Shown piece after piece: positions 23,532 to 31,820 of a stretch of 34,307 nt of DNA. The stretch's first letter is position 1. Each line of letters starts with the position of its first letter. The notes below the pieces were generated by a model that made no database searches, was not told the DNA's origin, and worked only from the letters and a program-made list of their open reading frames with translations. This DNA is from SYOC01 sp035575235 (GTDB taxonomy: Bacteria > Desulfobacterota > Binatia > Bin18): NCBI GenBank assembly GCA_035575235.1, contig DATLYA010000268.1, positions 1 to 34,307 on the forward strand, written 5' to 3'. Position numbers and translations under genes: made by a program.

Positions 23532-25145
23532 TCAGAACTGAAAAATCAAACTCAGAATCGTCTCATTGCGGCTGTCGCCGGGACGACCGAAGCGATCGCC
23601 GATCGACCACGGACCAGGATCGTGCGAGTGAATACGCCAATAGAAATCCTGGGTCAGACGTAACACAATGTGATTGGAAAAAAGATAATCGACAGCAATA
23701 CGGTTATAGGCTCCGGTTGAGACGGGATCAAACGCCGCAACAAAAAGGGGCTGCCATAAACCGCCAGGACCGTAGCTCGTCGAGGCCGAGAGCGTCATGA
23801 CAAATTCGTCTTCATTGAGTTTGTCCGTCAATCGGCTCACATAACGTCCTGGAATGACTTCTCCATGCACGATCGCGTGATGGACAGATGTCGCTCCACG
23901 GAAGAAGCGATTGTAATCCAGGTAGCGTCGCCAGAAGAATTGTCCTGAGATAAAGAAGGTCCGGATCTTGTTGAGCGGACGAATCCAGGTTGGTCGGTCG
24001 AAGGCGAGCATCACCACTGAACGAGTGGCGGTGTCAAAGCTGTTATTATCAGGGTCGAAACGCAATGGGATGCCGCTTTTCAAGCGCACCGGCACGCCGG
24101 TGGTCAGCGCCGCCTCCACGCGAAACACCGTCTGTGTGTATTTTTCCTCCGAGTAATTCGCAGCAAAGCCGGCAACATGCGAGCGCGGATTCACCAGATT
24201 GACCACCGAACAAACGGTTCTCTCAGGGCACGATACTTCCCGAGCCAGGTCGCGTCGTATTTTTAAACCTGTGTCGGCCGAAAAGGTGTAGTAATAGTTC
24301 AGGCTGAAGTCGATGCCTCGCCAGATGCCCTTCAACCGCATTCCGGCTTGACTGCTCTCCAATCCTCGGTCGGGTTTACGATCAAGCACCGTCGTTCGCA
24401 GCTCGAACAGTTGGTCATCGATCACTACGGCGTTGGCGCGGGCGCGCAGCCCCTGCCCGAAGAACGCCCAGGGACGACGGGGGTCAGTGGTCGTCTTATT
24501 GCGTTGGAAATCCCACGGCACCCAGACCGCTTCAACAAACGATTCTTCCAACGGTCCCATCTTGCCGATGTCATAGATGGCGCGGACCATCCACAGGGGA
24601 ATACGCACGTCCTCCCACGCCTCGCGACTCCAATGCCAGCGCAGATCCAACGGATTGATAATGTCAAGAGCGCGAAAGTTATCGGTCTCTCCCCATGTTA
24701 CTTGTTGGCGCCCCAGGCGTAAGGAAAACGGCGGAATAGCGATATCGGCGTAGATTTCCCGCAGCTTGTACTCGAATTTTCGTTTTTCTTTCTCCTGGGC
24801 GGTGAACTTCTCGCTGAACGCGTCGCCGATGTCGTAGATCGAATCGTAGACGCCGCGCCCAATCACAGTCAGTGAGGCGTCTTCGATCGGCCCTGTGCTG
24901 AAGCGGCCAAACGCCTGTCTTTCTTGCAGAAAGTGATACTTCGCCTCCAGCTGCGCAGTGTTGCGCTGCATGATGAATCTCGCCCCCTGAAACAGCGGCT
25001 CGCGCAAGATATTTTGCGCCTGCACGAACCCTTCAATTTCCAGATCAGGTCGTAACGCGATGACCCCCCAAACCTTGGAAGGCAAGAGTACAAATAGGCA
25101 AAGCAAAGCAACAACAAACCTCGTAAAAAACAAAAACACGAGCAC
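23532..25145 (-). CDS. DUF1302 family outer-membrane protein
   Basis: The protein of about 537 residues has a signal peptide (FTRFVVALLCLFVLLPSKVWG) and then a beta-rich body. Family hallmarks are LEIEGFVQAQNILREPLF, LREIYADIAIPPFSLRLG, RQQVTWGETDNFRALDIINP and LDLRWHW. The final residue is Phe in LSLIFQF, as expected for an outer-membrane beta barrel. DUF1302 proteins accompany degradation of hydrocarbons and steroid-like compounds. I start at GTG 25145, which follows AGGAGG by 5 bases; GTG 25139 is also possible, and the frame extends to 25277 without a usable start. It is divergent from the Rieske/PQQ pair and may bring in their substrate. Confidence 0.85.
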   Translation of the reverse strand: MLVFLFFTRFVVALLCLFVLLPSKVWGVIALRPDLEIEGFVQAQNILREPLFQGARFIMQRNTAQLEAKYHFLQERQAFGRFSTGPIEDASLTVIGRGVYDSIYDIGDAFSEKFTAQEKEKRKFEYKLREIYADIAIPPFSLRLGRQQVTWGETDNFRALDIINPLDLRWHWSREAWEDVRIPLWMVRAIYDIGKMGPLEESFVEAVWVPWDFQRNKTTTDPRRPWAFFGQGLRARANAVVIDDQLFELRTTVLDRKPDRGLESSQAGMRLKGIWRGIDFSLNYYYTFSADTGLKIRRDLAREVSCPERTVCSVVNLVNPRSHVAGFAANYSEEKYTQTVFRVEAALTTGVPVRLKSGIPLRFDPDNNSFDTATRSVVMLAFDRPTWIRPLNKIRTFFISGQFFWRRYLDYNRFFRGATSVHHAIVHGEVIPGRYVSRLTDKLNEDEFVMTLSASTSYGPGGLWQPLFVAAFDPVSTGAYNRIAVDYLFSNHIVLRLTQDFYWRIHSHDPGPWSIGDRFGRPGDSRNETILSLIFQF

Positions 25146-25335
25146 CTTTCCCTCCTGATACAAAACGCGGGGCTCGACGGCAGTGCGCCTGCACTTTTTT
25201 CCAGCGCCGACTCTCCAGTATTGAAACGAGAACCTACCGTCTTCCCTGAGGGGAGTCAAATAAGGCTGCTTCTGCAATTTCCTATAGAGATTAAGGACTT
25301 AAGAAAGCGAGCAGAGGAGACAACTTGAGGGCGGA

Positions 25336-25364
25336 TTGACTTGCTTGGGTCTCGGTCATAGGAA
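25336..25364 (+). promoter_or_regulatory. Candidate promoter of the Rieske-PQQ dehydrogenase operon
   Basis: TTGACT (25336-25341) and TAGGAA (25359-25364) are separated by 17 bases in the divergent spacer 25146-25385. The -35 is good, the -10 weak. Prediction by eye. Confidence 0.35.
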
Positions 25365-25385
25365 GGGTGCGCACGCACGAAGGGG

Positions 25386-26027
25386 GTGAAAGCCGTGTTA
25401 TGTCCAGACAGCCGAGCAGAACAAGCTGGAGTATCCGCTCCATGCGCAGGTTGCGCCGCGTCGCGTCGTGTGAGCCGCCGCACCTTGCTGAAGTCTGCGC
25501 TGGGAGCGGGGCTGTATCTGCAATTTGCGCGACTGGTGGATGGCGAGGCGGAGGAGCCGCAAAAAGCGCGGCCACAGGCTGGTGATTTTCTTGTCTCCCT
25601 GTTAGGAGATCGTCAAGGACAAGCGCTGACGCCCCACGATGTGCCGATGGGCGGCCCTCCGCTGATCGTGTATCCGATGGACCCGGCCACGCAAACGATT
25701 CGCAACGGCTCGCGCCTCAATCGCGTGCTTGTGGTTCGTCTGGCGTTAGAAGGGCTCGTCGAACAAACTCGTGCGCTCGCAGCCGACGGGGTGCTTGGAT
25801 ACTCGGCTATCTGTCCACACACAGGCTGTGATGTCACTGGCTGGAAGAGCGACACGCAGTACATCGTCTGCCCGTGTCACGCTTCGACGTTTGATCCAAG
25901 AGACCGGGCGCGAGTCGTTAGTGGCCCAGCGTCACGGTCTCTTGCCGCCCTTCCGTTACAGCTTGTTGACGGCAAAATCACGGTCGCAGGGCCATTCTTA
26001 GGAAAAGTTGGAGCCGAACAGAAATAG
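25386..26027 (+). CDS. Tat-exported Rieske [2Fe-2S] protein
   Basis: This 213-residue protein has a Tat-type N-terminus, SRRVSRRTLLKSALGAGLYL near 26-45. Rieske box I is CPHTGC (Cys143, His145, Cys148) and box II is CPCHAS (Cys162, Cys164, His165). By analogy with bc1 Rieske proteins Cys143, His145, Cys162 and His165 bind the cluster and Cys148-Cys164 form the disulphide, suggesting a high-potential type. The start may be GTG 25386 or GTG 25395; the latter has the better Shine-Dalgarno (GGGGGTGA). It precedes the PQQ dehydrogenase by 10 bases, so it is a candidate electron partner, an inference from position. No cytochrome b gene is nearby. Confidence 0.88.
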   Translation: MKAVLCPDSRAEQAGVSAPCAGCAASRRVSRRTLLKSALGAGLYLQFARLVDGEAEEPQKARPQAGDFLVSLLGDRQGQALTPHDVPMGGPPLIVYPMDPATQTIRNGSRLNRVLVVRLALEGLVEQTRALAADGVLGYSAICPHTGCDVTGWKSDTQYIVCPCHASTFDPRDRARVVSGPASRSLAALPLQLVDGKITVAGPFLGKVGAEQK

Positions 26028-26037
26028 GAGGAGACCG

Positions 26038-27774
26038 ATGCAGGGGGTGGGAAGACTTCTCGCCATTGTTGCTCTCATGTCGCTGCCTCGTCTTGCAGCG
26101 GCGCAGGGCGTCAGCGCCTATCAGCCGGTCACGAACGAGCGGCTGCTCCATCCAGAACCGGAAAACTGGCTGATGTATCGCGGCGCGTACAATAGTTGGG
26201 GCTACAGTCCGCTTGACCAGATTAACACCAAGAATGTGGGGCGACTTGTCCCGGTCTGGACGTTTTCCACGGGGGTTGAAGAAGGCCACCAGGCGCCGCC
26301 GATCGTGAACAATGGCGTCATGTTTATCACCACGCCGAAAAACCAGGTGTTGGCGCTGGACGCGAAAAAAGGAGAGTTGCTCTGGCGCTATCGGCGAGAG
26401 TTGCCAGAGGATTTGTTTCAACTGCATCCCACCAACCGCGGCGTCGCGCTCTATGGCGATAAAGTATTTCTGGCGACTGTCGACGCCCATCTCCTTGCCT
26501 TGAATGCGCGGACCGGCGAGGTTGTATGGGATCAAACGGTCGAAAATTATCTCACGGGTTACTATATGACCTTAGCGCCGCTGGTAGTGCGTGGAAAAGT
26601 CATGGTCGGCGTCTCCGGCGGAGAGCTTGGCATTCGCGGCTTCATCCAGGCGTTTGATGCAGAAACGGGGAAGCCGCGGTGGAAGACGTTCACTGTGCCA
26701 GGGCCGGGGGAAAAAGGAAACGATACGTGGCCGAACGAGACCTGGAAAAATGGCGCCGCGCCGGTATGGATCACTGGTAGTTATGATCCGCAGTTGAACT
26801 TAACCTATTGGGGCACGGGAAATCCTGGCCCTTTCATCAGTGAGGTGCGCTCAGGGGATAATCTCTACTCCTGTTCGGTCATCGCTTTAGATGCGGACAC
26901 AGGTGAGATCAAAGCGCACCATCAATATCACTGGAACGACGCGTGGGACTGGGACGAGGTGTCCGCCCCGATTCTCATGGACGTGCAGCGCAACGGCCGC
27001 TCCATTAAAGCGCTCGTGCATCCGGGGCGCGACGGCTATTTGTGGCTGCTCGAGCGCAGCGCCGACAAGATCAGTTATGTTCATGCCGAACCGTTTGTCC
27101 GGCAGAACGTCTTCACCACATTAGATCCCGAAACCGGCCGGCCAACCTATGACCCCAAGCGCATTATGGGCATCGGCAAGCGCGCCGAGTTCTGCCCCTC
27201 GGTGTGGGGCGGCAAGGATTGGCCGCCGGCGGCATACAACCCCAAAACCGGCTATCTGTATATTCCCGCGAATGAAAACCTGTGCGGCGCGCTGACTGGC
27301 AAGCAAGAAACATACACGCCAGGTCAGTTGTATATTGGCGTTGACTTCTCGGCTATTGAATTACTGCCTCAGCCGGAGGCGAAAGAACATATCGGTGAAC
27401 TGCAAGCGTGGGACCTGAATGCGGGCAAGAAGGTGTGGACAACGACGTTCAAGTCACATAACTGGGGCCCGGTGCTGACCACGGGCGGCGGGCTCGTCTT
27501 CAGCGGCGGCACCAACGACCGCTACTTTCGCGCCTTTGACGCCAAGACGGGGAAGATTTTGTGGCGGCAGCGCACCAATTCCGGCGTCACCGGCGTTCCA
27601 GTGTCGTATCAAATTGACGGCGTACAATACATCGCCGTGCAGTCTGGCTGGGGCGTGGATGCGCAGCGCAAACAAGAGCTGCTCGATAAAGCCTTCGGAA
27701 CGAAAACCTTTGTCCCGCAAGGCGGCGTGTTGTGGGTGTTTGCACTCAAGAAGTCGGAAGGACAATCACTTTAA
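26038..27774 (+). CDS. PQQ-dependent alcohol dehydrogenase, XoxF-like lanthanide type
   Basis: This 578-residue periplasmic quinoprotein has a Sec signal peptide (residues 1-22, ending LAAA) and an eight-bladed propeller. Metal and PQQ residues are Glu196 (GGELGIRG), Asn262 (WGTGNPGPF) and catalytic Asp304 in WDWDEVSAP, with Asp306 two residues later, the position that marks lanthanide-dependent enzymes. The region holding the vicinal Cys pair of methanol dehydrogenases reads LHPTNRGVAL and has no cysteine. There is no C-terminal haem domain. ATG 26038 follows AGGAGGAG; the frame opens 30 bases earlier without need. Substrate may be an alcohol or aldehyde, not necessarily methanol. Confidence 0.9.
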   Translation: MQGVGRLLAIVALMSLPRLAAAQGVSAYQPVTNERLLHPEPENWLMYRGAYNSWGYSPLDQINTKNVGRLVPVWTFSTGVEEGHQAPPIVNNGVMFITTPKNQVLALDAKKGELLWRYRRELPEDLFQLHPTNRGVALYGDKVFLATVDAHLLALNARTGEVVWDQTVENYLTGYYMTLAPLVVRGKVMVGVSGGELGIRGFIQAFDAETGKPRWKTFTVPGPGEKGNDTWPNETWKNGAAPVWITGSYDPQLNLTYWGTGNPGPFISEVRSGDNLYSCSVIALDADTGEIKAHHQYHWNDAWDWDEVSAPILMDVQRNGRSIKALVHPGRDGYLWLLERSADKISYVHAEPFVRQNVFTTLDPETGRPTYDPKRIMGIGKRAEFCPSVWGGKDWPPAAYNPKTGYLYIPANENLCGALTGKQETYTPGQLYIGVDFSAIELLPQPEAKEHIGELQAWDLNAGKKVWTTTFKSHNWGPVLTTGGGLVFSGGTNDRYFRAFDAKTGKILWRQRTNSGVTGVPVSYQIDGVQYIAVQSGWGVDAQRKQELLDKAFGTKTFVPQGGVLWVFALKKSEGQSL

Positions 27775-28346
27775 GTTAAGCATCGAATCAACCGCGACTC
27801 CGTCACAATCCACTGTACGTGCTCATCATCAGGGCCAGCTGGAATGTGGGGAACAACCTGGAACTCGTACGCGAGAGCGACGCGCCGCGCTCCGGCCAGC
27901 ACGCCGCGCAAGGCCCGGTCGTAATATCCCTTGCCTCGTCCGAGCCTGTGCCCCTGTCGGTCATAACCAACACCAGGTGTGAGCACAACGTCGGTCTCCT
28001 GCAGGCCCTGGAGAAGATCATTGCCTGGCGGGATGAGAATCCCGAAGGCTCCCGGCATAAGCTTAGCGCCGGGGAAACGACGGACGAACTCTAAATTCGT
28101 CCGATCAGCGTTAAGACGAGGGTAATACACCGCTTTTCCACGCCACAGGGCTTCCCGCCAGATCACCTCTGTCACTACTTCGTTCTCATCCGCGTTGTAC
28201 AGCACGAGAGTAGACGCCTGTTGAAACAATGGAAAGGCAAGGAGTCGTTCAGTAATGAGACGGCTCTTCTCGCTCACTGCTTGTGGTGAAAGACTCCGGC
28301 GTTGCGCGCGGAGCAGCGAACGCAAGCGCTTCTTTTCAGCAATCAC
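27771..28346 (-). CDS. 5-formyltetrahydrofolate cyclo-ligase
   Basis: This 191-residue enzyme, known as MTHFS, YgfA or FAU, uses ATP to convert 5-formyl-THF to 5,10-methenyl-THF. Family motifs are KKRLRSLLRAQRR (5-17), VVYYP-like KAVYYPRLNADR near 71-82, and LTPGVGYDRQGHRLGRGKGY near 122-141, the nucleotide-binding loop, followed by YD. The stop codon overlaps that of the convergent PQQ dehydrogenase within a shared TTAA (27771-27774). It is the last gene of a minus-strand run with the two dehydratase subunits. The ATG at 28346 gives a typical start. Confidence 0.93.
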   Translation of the reverse strand: MIAEKKRLRSLLRAQRRSLSPQAVSEKSRLITERLLAFPLFQQASTLVLYNADENEVVTEVIWREALWRGKAVYYPRLNADRTNLEFVRRFPGAKLMPGAFGILIPPGNDLLQGLQETDVVLTPGVGYDRQGHRLGRGKGYYDRALRGVLAGARRVALAYEFQVVPHIPAGPDDEHVQWIVTESRLIRCLT

Positions 28347-28373
28347 AACGCACCCCTCGCGCGTAAGCGCATC

Positions 28374-28856
28374 CTACTCCGATTCTCCGTTTCTCCAGTT
28401 CCTCAATTCCCGATTTTCGCCACGCTCAGGCAGCGTAAACGTCGCCTCGCCGACAAGGATCTTTTCGCCTTTCTGATTCTGTTGCCAGATCTGACAATCC
28501 ACACGCGGCTCGCCGTTCTCCCGGTGCTTCCGAGTAATCGTTCCTCCGCACGTCAGCAGGTCTCCAGGAAAGACATTGGCGGCGAAGCGGATCTTCGTCT
28601 TGCGAATGTCCCAGGGCTGGTGCAGCCACTCGGTCAGGAAGCGGTACAAGTATGATTCATTCAGCGGACCTTGTTGGACGACATCTGGCAGCCCGCGCTC
28701 GCGGGCGTAAACGCGGTCGAGGTGCAGGGGATTCGTATCGCGCAAAATAACGGCGACGGGAATGTATTTGTAGCGATCCATTGGGCCATAGGTGACGCTC
28801 GGAATCGCCATCCCCTCATACACATCGTCAAAATATACTTTTGGCCGCGCCTCCAT
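28374..28856 (-). CDS. MaoC-family hydratase/dehydratase subunit
   Basis: This 160-residue hot-dog-fold protein contains the MaoC/hydratase 2 motif RDTNPLHLD near 39-47 (Asp and His of the catalytic dyad), followed by GLPDVVQQGPLNESYLYRF. Together with the 28867 gene it likely forms a two-subunit (R)-specific enoyl-CoA hydratase or hydroxyacyl dehydratase. I start at ATG 28856, 10 bases after the upstream stop, with GAGGG before it; the frame opens 60 bases earlier. The last 18 residues, ERGENRELRNWRNGESE, come from a short-word repeat tract (ccgattctcc words) rather than from the family, so the tail was probably acquired. Confidence 0.87.
   Translation of the reverse strand: MEARPKVYFDDVYEGMAIPSVTYGPMDRYKYIPVAVILRDTNPLHLDRVYARERGLPDVVQQGPLNESYLYRFLTEWLHQPWDIRKTKIRFAANVFPGDLLTCGGTITRKHRENGEPRVDCQIWQQNQKGEKILVGEATFTLPERGENRELRNWRNGESE
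28376..28432. repeat. Short-word tract (ccgattctccg / cccgattttcg), partly coding
   Basis: The words ccgattctccgtttctccag and ttcctcaattcccgattttc belong to the same word set as the tract at 19985-20118. It supplies the C-terminal codons of the MaoC gene. Confidence 0.5.
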
Positions 28857-28866
28857 ACTGGAGCCC

Positions 28867-29325
28867 TCATTTGAAAATGATGTAGGATTGCGCGCCGCGC
28901 ATCGCCAGGCTGCCACGCTCGTCAGTCACCGTGAACGTCACCTGGGCAACGTCGAAGGCGCGTTTCCCTTGTTTCTCGTAGACGTCAGAGACGGAACTGT
29001 GCACAGTCAACGACTCTCCCACATAGAGGGGACGCAGGTATTCCACCTCCTGCTCGCCGAACATCGCGGTCCCGGTCTTGTAGTCAAGATAGAAATCTCG
29101 CTTCCAATCGAACGCGCGCAATAAACCAATCACGGCAATCCACGGCGCAAACGAGGGTGGAATCACCCGACGCTCATATCCGGCGGCGCGTGCGCCTTCA
29201 TCGTTGACAAAAGCAGGATGATCTTCTTCCACCACCGGCAAGTAGTCGTTGAGGTCTTGCTCGGCAATGACATAGGTGACGTCAGGAAACACCTTGCCGA
29301 TCAGCGTTTTTCTCTCCGGCGCCAT
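28867..29325 (-). CDS. FAS1-like/MaoC N-terminal dehydratase subunit
   Basis: This 152-residue protein matches the N-terminal half-hotdog group (MaoC_dehydrat_N, HadA-like): VTYVIAEQDLNDYLPVVEED near 16-35, HPAF, VIPPSFAPW and VEYLRPLYVGESLTVHSSVS. It lacks a strong catalytic motif and should pair with the 28374 protein, whose gene begins 10 bases downstream. ATG 29325 has AGGAGG at good spacing. The pair could hydrate enoyl-CoA or dehydrate hydroxyacyl-CoA in side-chain or branched-acid catabolism. Confidence 0.85.
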   Translation of the reverse strand: MAPERKTLIGKVFPDVTYVIAEQDLNDYLPVVEEDHPAFVNDEGARAAGYERRVIPPSFAPWIAVIGLLRAFDWKRDFYLDYKTGTAMFGEQEVEYLRPLYVGESLTVHSSVSDVYEKQGKRAFDVAQVTFTVTDERGSLAMRGAQSYIIFK

Positions 29326-29427
29326 GACTAAAATCCTCCTTCGCCTAACGGCCAGCTATTGTACGCGACCCAAAAGCGCTGTAAATGGCGATTCAGGAGT
29401 GGTAGTCAGTAGAAAAGGAGGAAGGCG

Positions 29428-30060
29428 ATGCGCCCGCCAACACGCCCGCTACGCATTAATCATCTCGGGTATTATACCCCGAATGCGCGCAAGACCGTAG
29501 AGTTCTGGACGCAGGTCATGCGTTGCAAGTTTACATCGTCTATTTGGAACCCGGAGTTGCCGTCCACTCGTCAACCGTATCCGTATCTCCACATCTTCTT
29601 TGAGCTGGGCGACGGATCAACGGTGGCTTTTTTTGAAATCCCTGATGTTGGGAAAGAACTGCCGCCGCCCGAACCGCTCCGGACGATTAATCATCTGGCT
29701 ATGCATCTTGATTCGGTCGAAGATGTTTACGCCTGGAAAGAGTGGTTAGAATCGCAAGGGATCGAAGTCATTGGTCCTGTGGATCATCAAGTGCTTCTAT
29801 CAATTTACTTCTTTGATCCGACTTCGAACTGCCGCTTGGAGCTGACCACGCCGCTGACGCGTATAACAGACCAGGACGCCAAAGATGCGAAGCAAGCGCT
29901 GGAGCAGTGGGAAGCGTGGCGAGATGAAGCGGCGGCGGCTAAAGTATCGTTTGGGGATTTTTTACGACAGAAGCTACAAATGCGGGCGAAACAGGTCGCG
30001 TCATCACTCTGTCTGTCTCAGGGTCTAACAGTCAGACAATCTGTCAGCCCCTCAGGCTAG
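29428..30060 (+). CDS. VOC-family (glyoxalase-like) protein
   Basis: This 210-residue protein has the paired beta-alpha-beta-beta-beta modules of the VOC superfamily: RINHLGYYTPNARKTVEFW near 9-27, and RTINHLAMHLDSVEDVYAW near 85-103. The two His and the Glu in CRLELTTP near 137-144 look like the metal-binding triad of extradiol dioxygenase or glyoxalase-type enzymes. ATG 29428 follows AAGGAGG. After a helical extension (residues 150-190) the last 20 residues derive from a repeat tract (ctgtctgtct and cagtcagacaat words), probably an acquired tail. The substrate is unknown. Confidence 0.85.
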   Translation: MRPPTRPLRINHLGYYTPNARKTVEFWTQVMRCKFTSSIWNPELPSTRQPYPYLHIFFELGDGSTVAFFEIPDVGKELPPPEPLRTINHLAMHLDSVEDVYAWKEWLESQGIEVIGPVDHQVLLSIYFFDPTSNCRLELTTPLTRITDQDAKDAKQALEQWEAWRDEAAAAKVSFGDFLRQKLQMRAKQVASSLCLSQGLTVRQSVSPSG

Positions 30061-30094
30061 CGCCTTACAAGCCATTCCTAAACTTACCAGCCGT

Positions 30095-30160
30095 GTCATC
30101 CTGAGCGGAGCGAAGGATCTCACAGCGAGATTCTTCGCCGTTTCCACGGCTCAGAATAAC
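30095..30160. repeat. Dispersed palindromic repeat gtcatcctgagc/gctcagaataac
   Basis: Outer arms gtcatcctgagc (30095-30106) and gctcagaataac (30149-30160) match at 10 of 12 inverse positions. Inner arms gcgaaggatctc (30110-30121) and gagattcttcgc (30127-30138) match at 11 of 12. It lies between convergent genes and is a common intergenic repeat design, plausibly a bidirectional terminator. Short ctgact/cagtca words lie on both sides. Confidence 0.7.
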
Positions 30161-30222
30161 AGCCCCAAGAGGTTAAGGGATAAGTTCTGGTGAGAGCTTG
30201 ACTGCCTGACTGAAACACTGAG

Positions 30223-30621
30223 TTACTTCCCGAACGCTTTCGTCACCAGCTCCGTATCCAGGTATTCCGTCATCTCTTGCACTTTCCCATTGGCAATACG
30301 AAAGATTTGGCAGTAGGTGTTATTGTAGGTTCCGCCGCTCTTCGTCTTTGAATTGCCGTGGGCTTGCATCGCCACGTAATCGCCTTCGGCAATGAAATTC
30401 TCTGGCGTAATGGTCAATCCGCCGTCAAGCTGGGAACCAAGCGGTTGCAGCACTTTGCTGATGATGTCTTGTTTACCGACGAACGTACCGGAAAACTTGG
30501 TCGTGCCGATGATGGTGAACTTGACGTTATCGGCCATGTTGTCTAGAAAAGCCTGCGGATTTCCTTTCGATAGCTCGGCGAACATATTCTGGATCAACGC
30601 TTTATTTTCTGCCGCGCCCAT
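30223..30621 (-). CDS. NTF2-like/SnoaL-fold protein
   Basis: This 132-residue protein has the cone-shaped NTF2-like fold pattern: helix (NKALIQNMFAELSKGNPQAF), LDNMADNVKFTIIGTTKFSG, GKQDIISKVLQPL, GDYVAMQAHGNSKTKSGG, NNTYCQIFRIANGKVQEMTE. In the family this fold serves ketosteroid isomerases, polyketide cyclases and many uncharacterised proteins; no catalytic residues can be assigned here. ATG 30621 has AGGAGG upstream; the apparent earlier GTG lies inside that site. It stands alone next to the LLM oxidoreductase on the same strand. Confidence 0.85.
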   Translation of the reverse strand: MGAAENKALIQNMFAELSKGNPQAFLDNMADNVKFTIIGTTKFSGTFVGKQDIISKVLQPLGSQLDGGLTITPENFIAEGDYVAMQAHGNSKTKSGGTYNNTYCQIFRIANGKVQEMTEYLDTELVTKAFGK

Positions 30622-30749
30622 GATGTGCACCTCCTGATGGGATTGTTCAACAGTTCGGACTGTATGCCGGAGCGGAGCGTGAAGTCAAGCCAATCTCCAT
30701 TGCTCCTTTTTCAGGAGAATGCGCTCACAACACACTCTTGGAGGAATTG

Positions 30750-31739
30750 TTACCGAAACGCCGGAGCGACTTCCTTCACAAACCGCTCAAACTGCCGCGT
30801 CTGGTTGCGCGCCGGAAAGCGAATGCAGATAATATCCGCGCCAGCATCCACATGCGCTTGAATAGTCTGGATGCACTCTTGCGGACTCCCCATCGCCACC
30901 CACACATTGAGTTGTTGCTCGGAAAAATCCGTCGTGTAGTAGGCGTCAAGAAACTCTTTCGACTCACGCAAGGCTTGCCTGCGATCCTCGTTGATGTGGC
31001 AGTTGTAGTAGAGACAGCGCGGCATCGTGCTGACGTCGCGGCCGCTCTCTTTCGCTTGCCGCTCGATACGCTCCCACCCCAGCTTGAACGCTTCCGGGGT
31101 CGTAAACGTCGTCTGCCAGCCGTCAGCCATGCGCGCTACACGTCTGGCGATATGGTTAAGTAGTTTCTCAGACGCGCCAAAGATGTGCGGGTTGTTCGCA
31201 ATCCAGATGGGACAGGGGTTCTGTACTGGCTTGGGTTCGATCGTCAAATTTTCAAACTGGTAAAATCGTCCGTGATGCGTGACATTATTCTCGGCCCATA
31301 ATTTTTTCAGGATCTCAATACCCTCTTCCATGCGATGAGCGCGCTCCGCAAGATCCATCCCCATCGCCGCCCATTCCATCTCGGAATCGCCGGCCCCCTG
31401 TCCTCGCCCGCCCTGGCATGCCACCATGATCGAGCGGCCTTCACACACTACATCAAAACTGGCCCACTGATAGGCGAGCAAAATGGGATGTCGCAACGGA
31501 AAGCTGGCGAAACAGGCTGGACCAAGTTTGACGCGCTCCGTGCGCGCCGCCACAGCGGACAGTAGCGTAATAGCTTCCAGCCGTGGTTTAGCGGCAATGC
31601 TGTCCCCTGCCCAGATCGAATCGAAGACGCCAGAGCGTTCCGCTTCGACGCTCAAGTTGAGCATTTCTTTAACGGTTGTCAGCCCCAAGACAACTCCGCG
31701 ATTCGGCAGCGTTAGACCGAAACTGAGCCTTTTTGCCAT
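30750..31739 (-). CDS. LLM-class flavin-dependent oxidoreductase
   Basis: This 329-residue TIM-barrel enzyme of the luciferase-like family would use FMN or F420. Family segments are SFGLTLPNRGVV near 6-17, FDSIWAGDSI near 40-49, RTERVKLGPACFASFPLRHP near 67-86, and GRGQGAGDSEM near 111-121, the phosphate/flavin loop. GRFYQFENLTIEPKPVQNPC and PIWIANN near 180 are typical of the monooxygenase/F420-reductase groups. ATG 31739 has AAAGGAGG upstream; the frame extends 90 codons further, but that part overlaps the divergent cyclase gene and is not family-like. The substrate is unknown. Confidence 0.9.
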   Translation of the reverse strand: MAKRLSFGLTLPNRGVVLGLTTVKEMLNLSVEAERSGVFDSIWAGDSIAAKPRLEAITLLSAVAARTERVKLGPACFASFPLRHPILLAYQWASFDVVCEGRSIMVACQGGRGQGAGDSEMEWAAMGMDLAERAHRMEEGIEILKKLWAENNVTHHGRFYQFENLTIEPKPVQNPCPIWIANNPHIFGASEKLLNHIARRVARMADGWQTTFTTPEAFKLGWERIERQAKESGRDVSTMPRCLYYNCHINEDRRQALRESKEFLDAYYTTDFSEQQLNVWVAMGSPQECIQTIQAHVDAGADIICIRFPARNQTRQFERFVKEVAPAFR

Positions 31740-31820
31740 GAACGCATCCTCCTTTCGCACTGGCAGGAGCTTACCATGATCTTGCGGTGAAGACGACGAC
31801 AAGATTAAAAGAGAGGTAGT

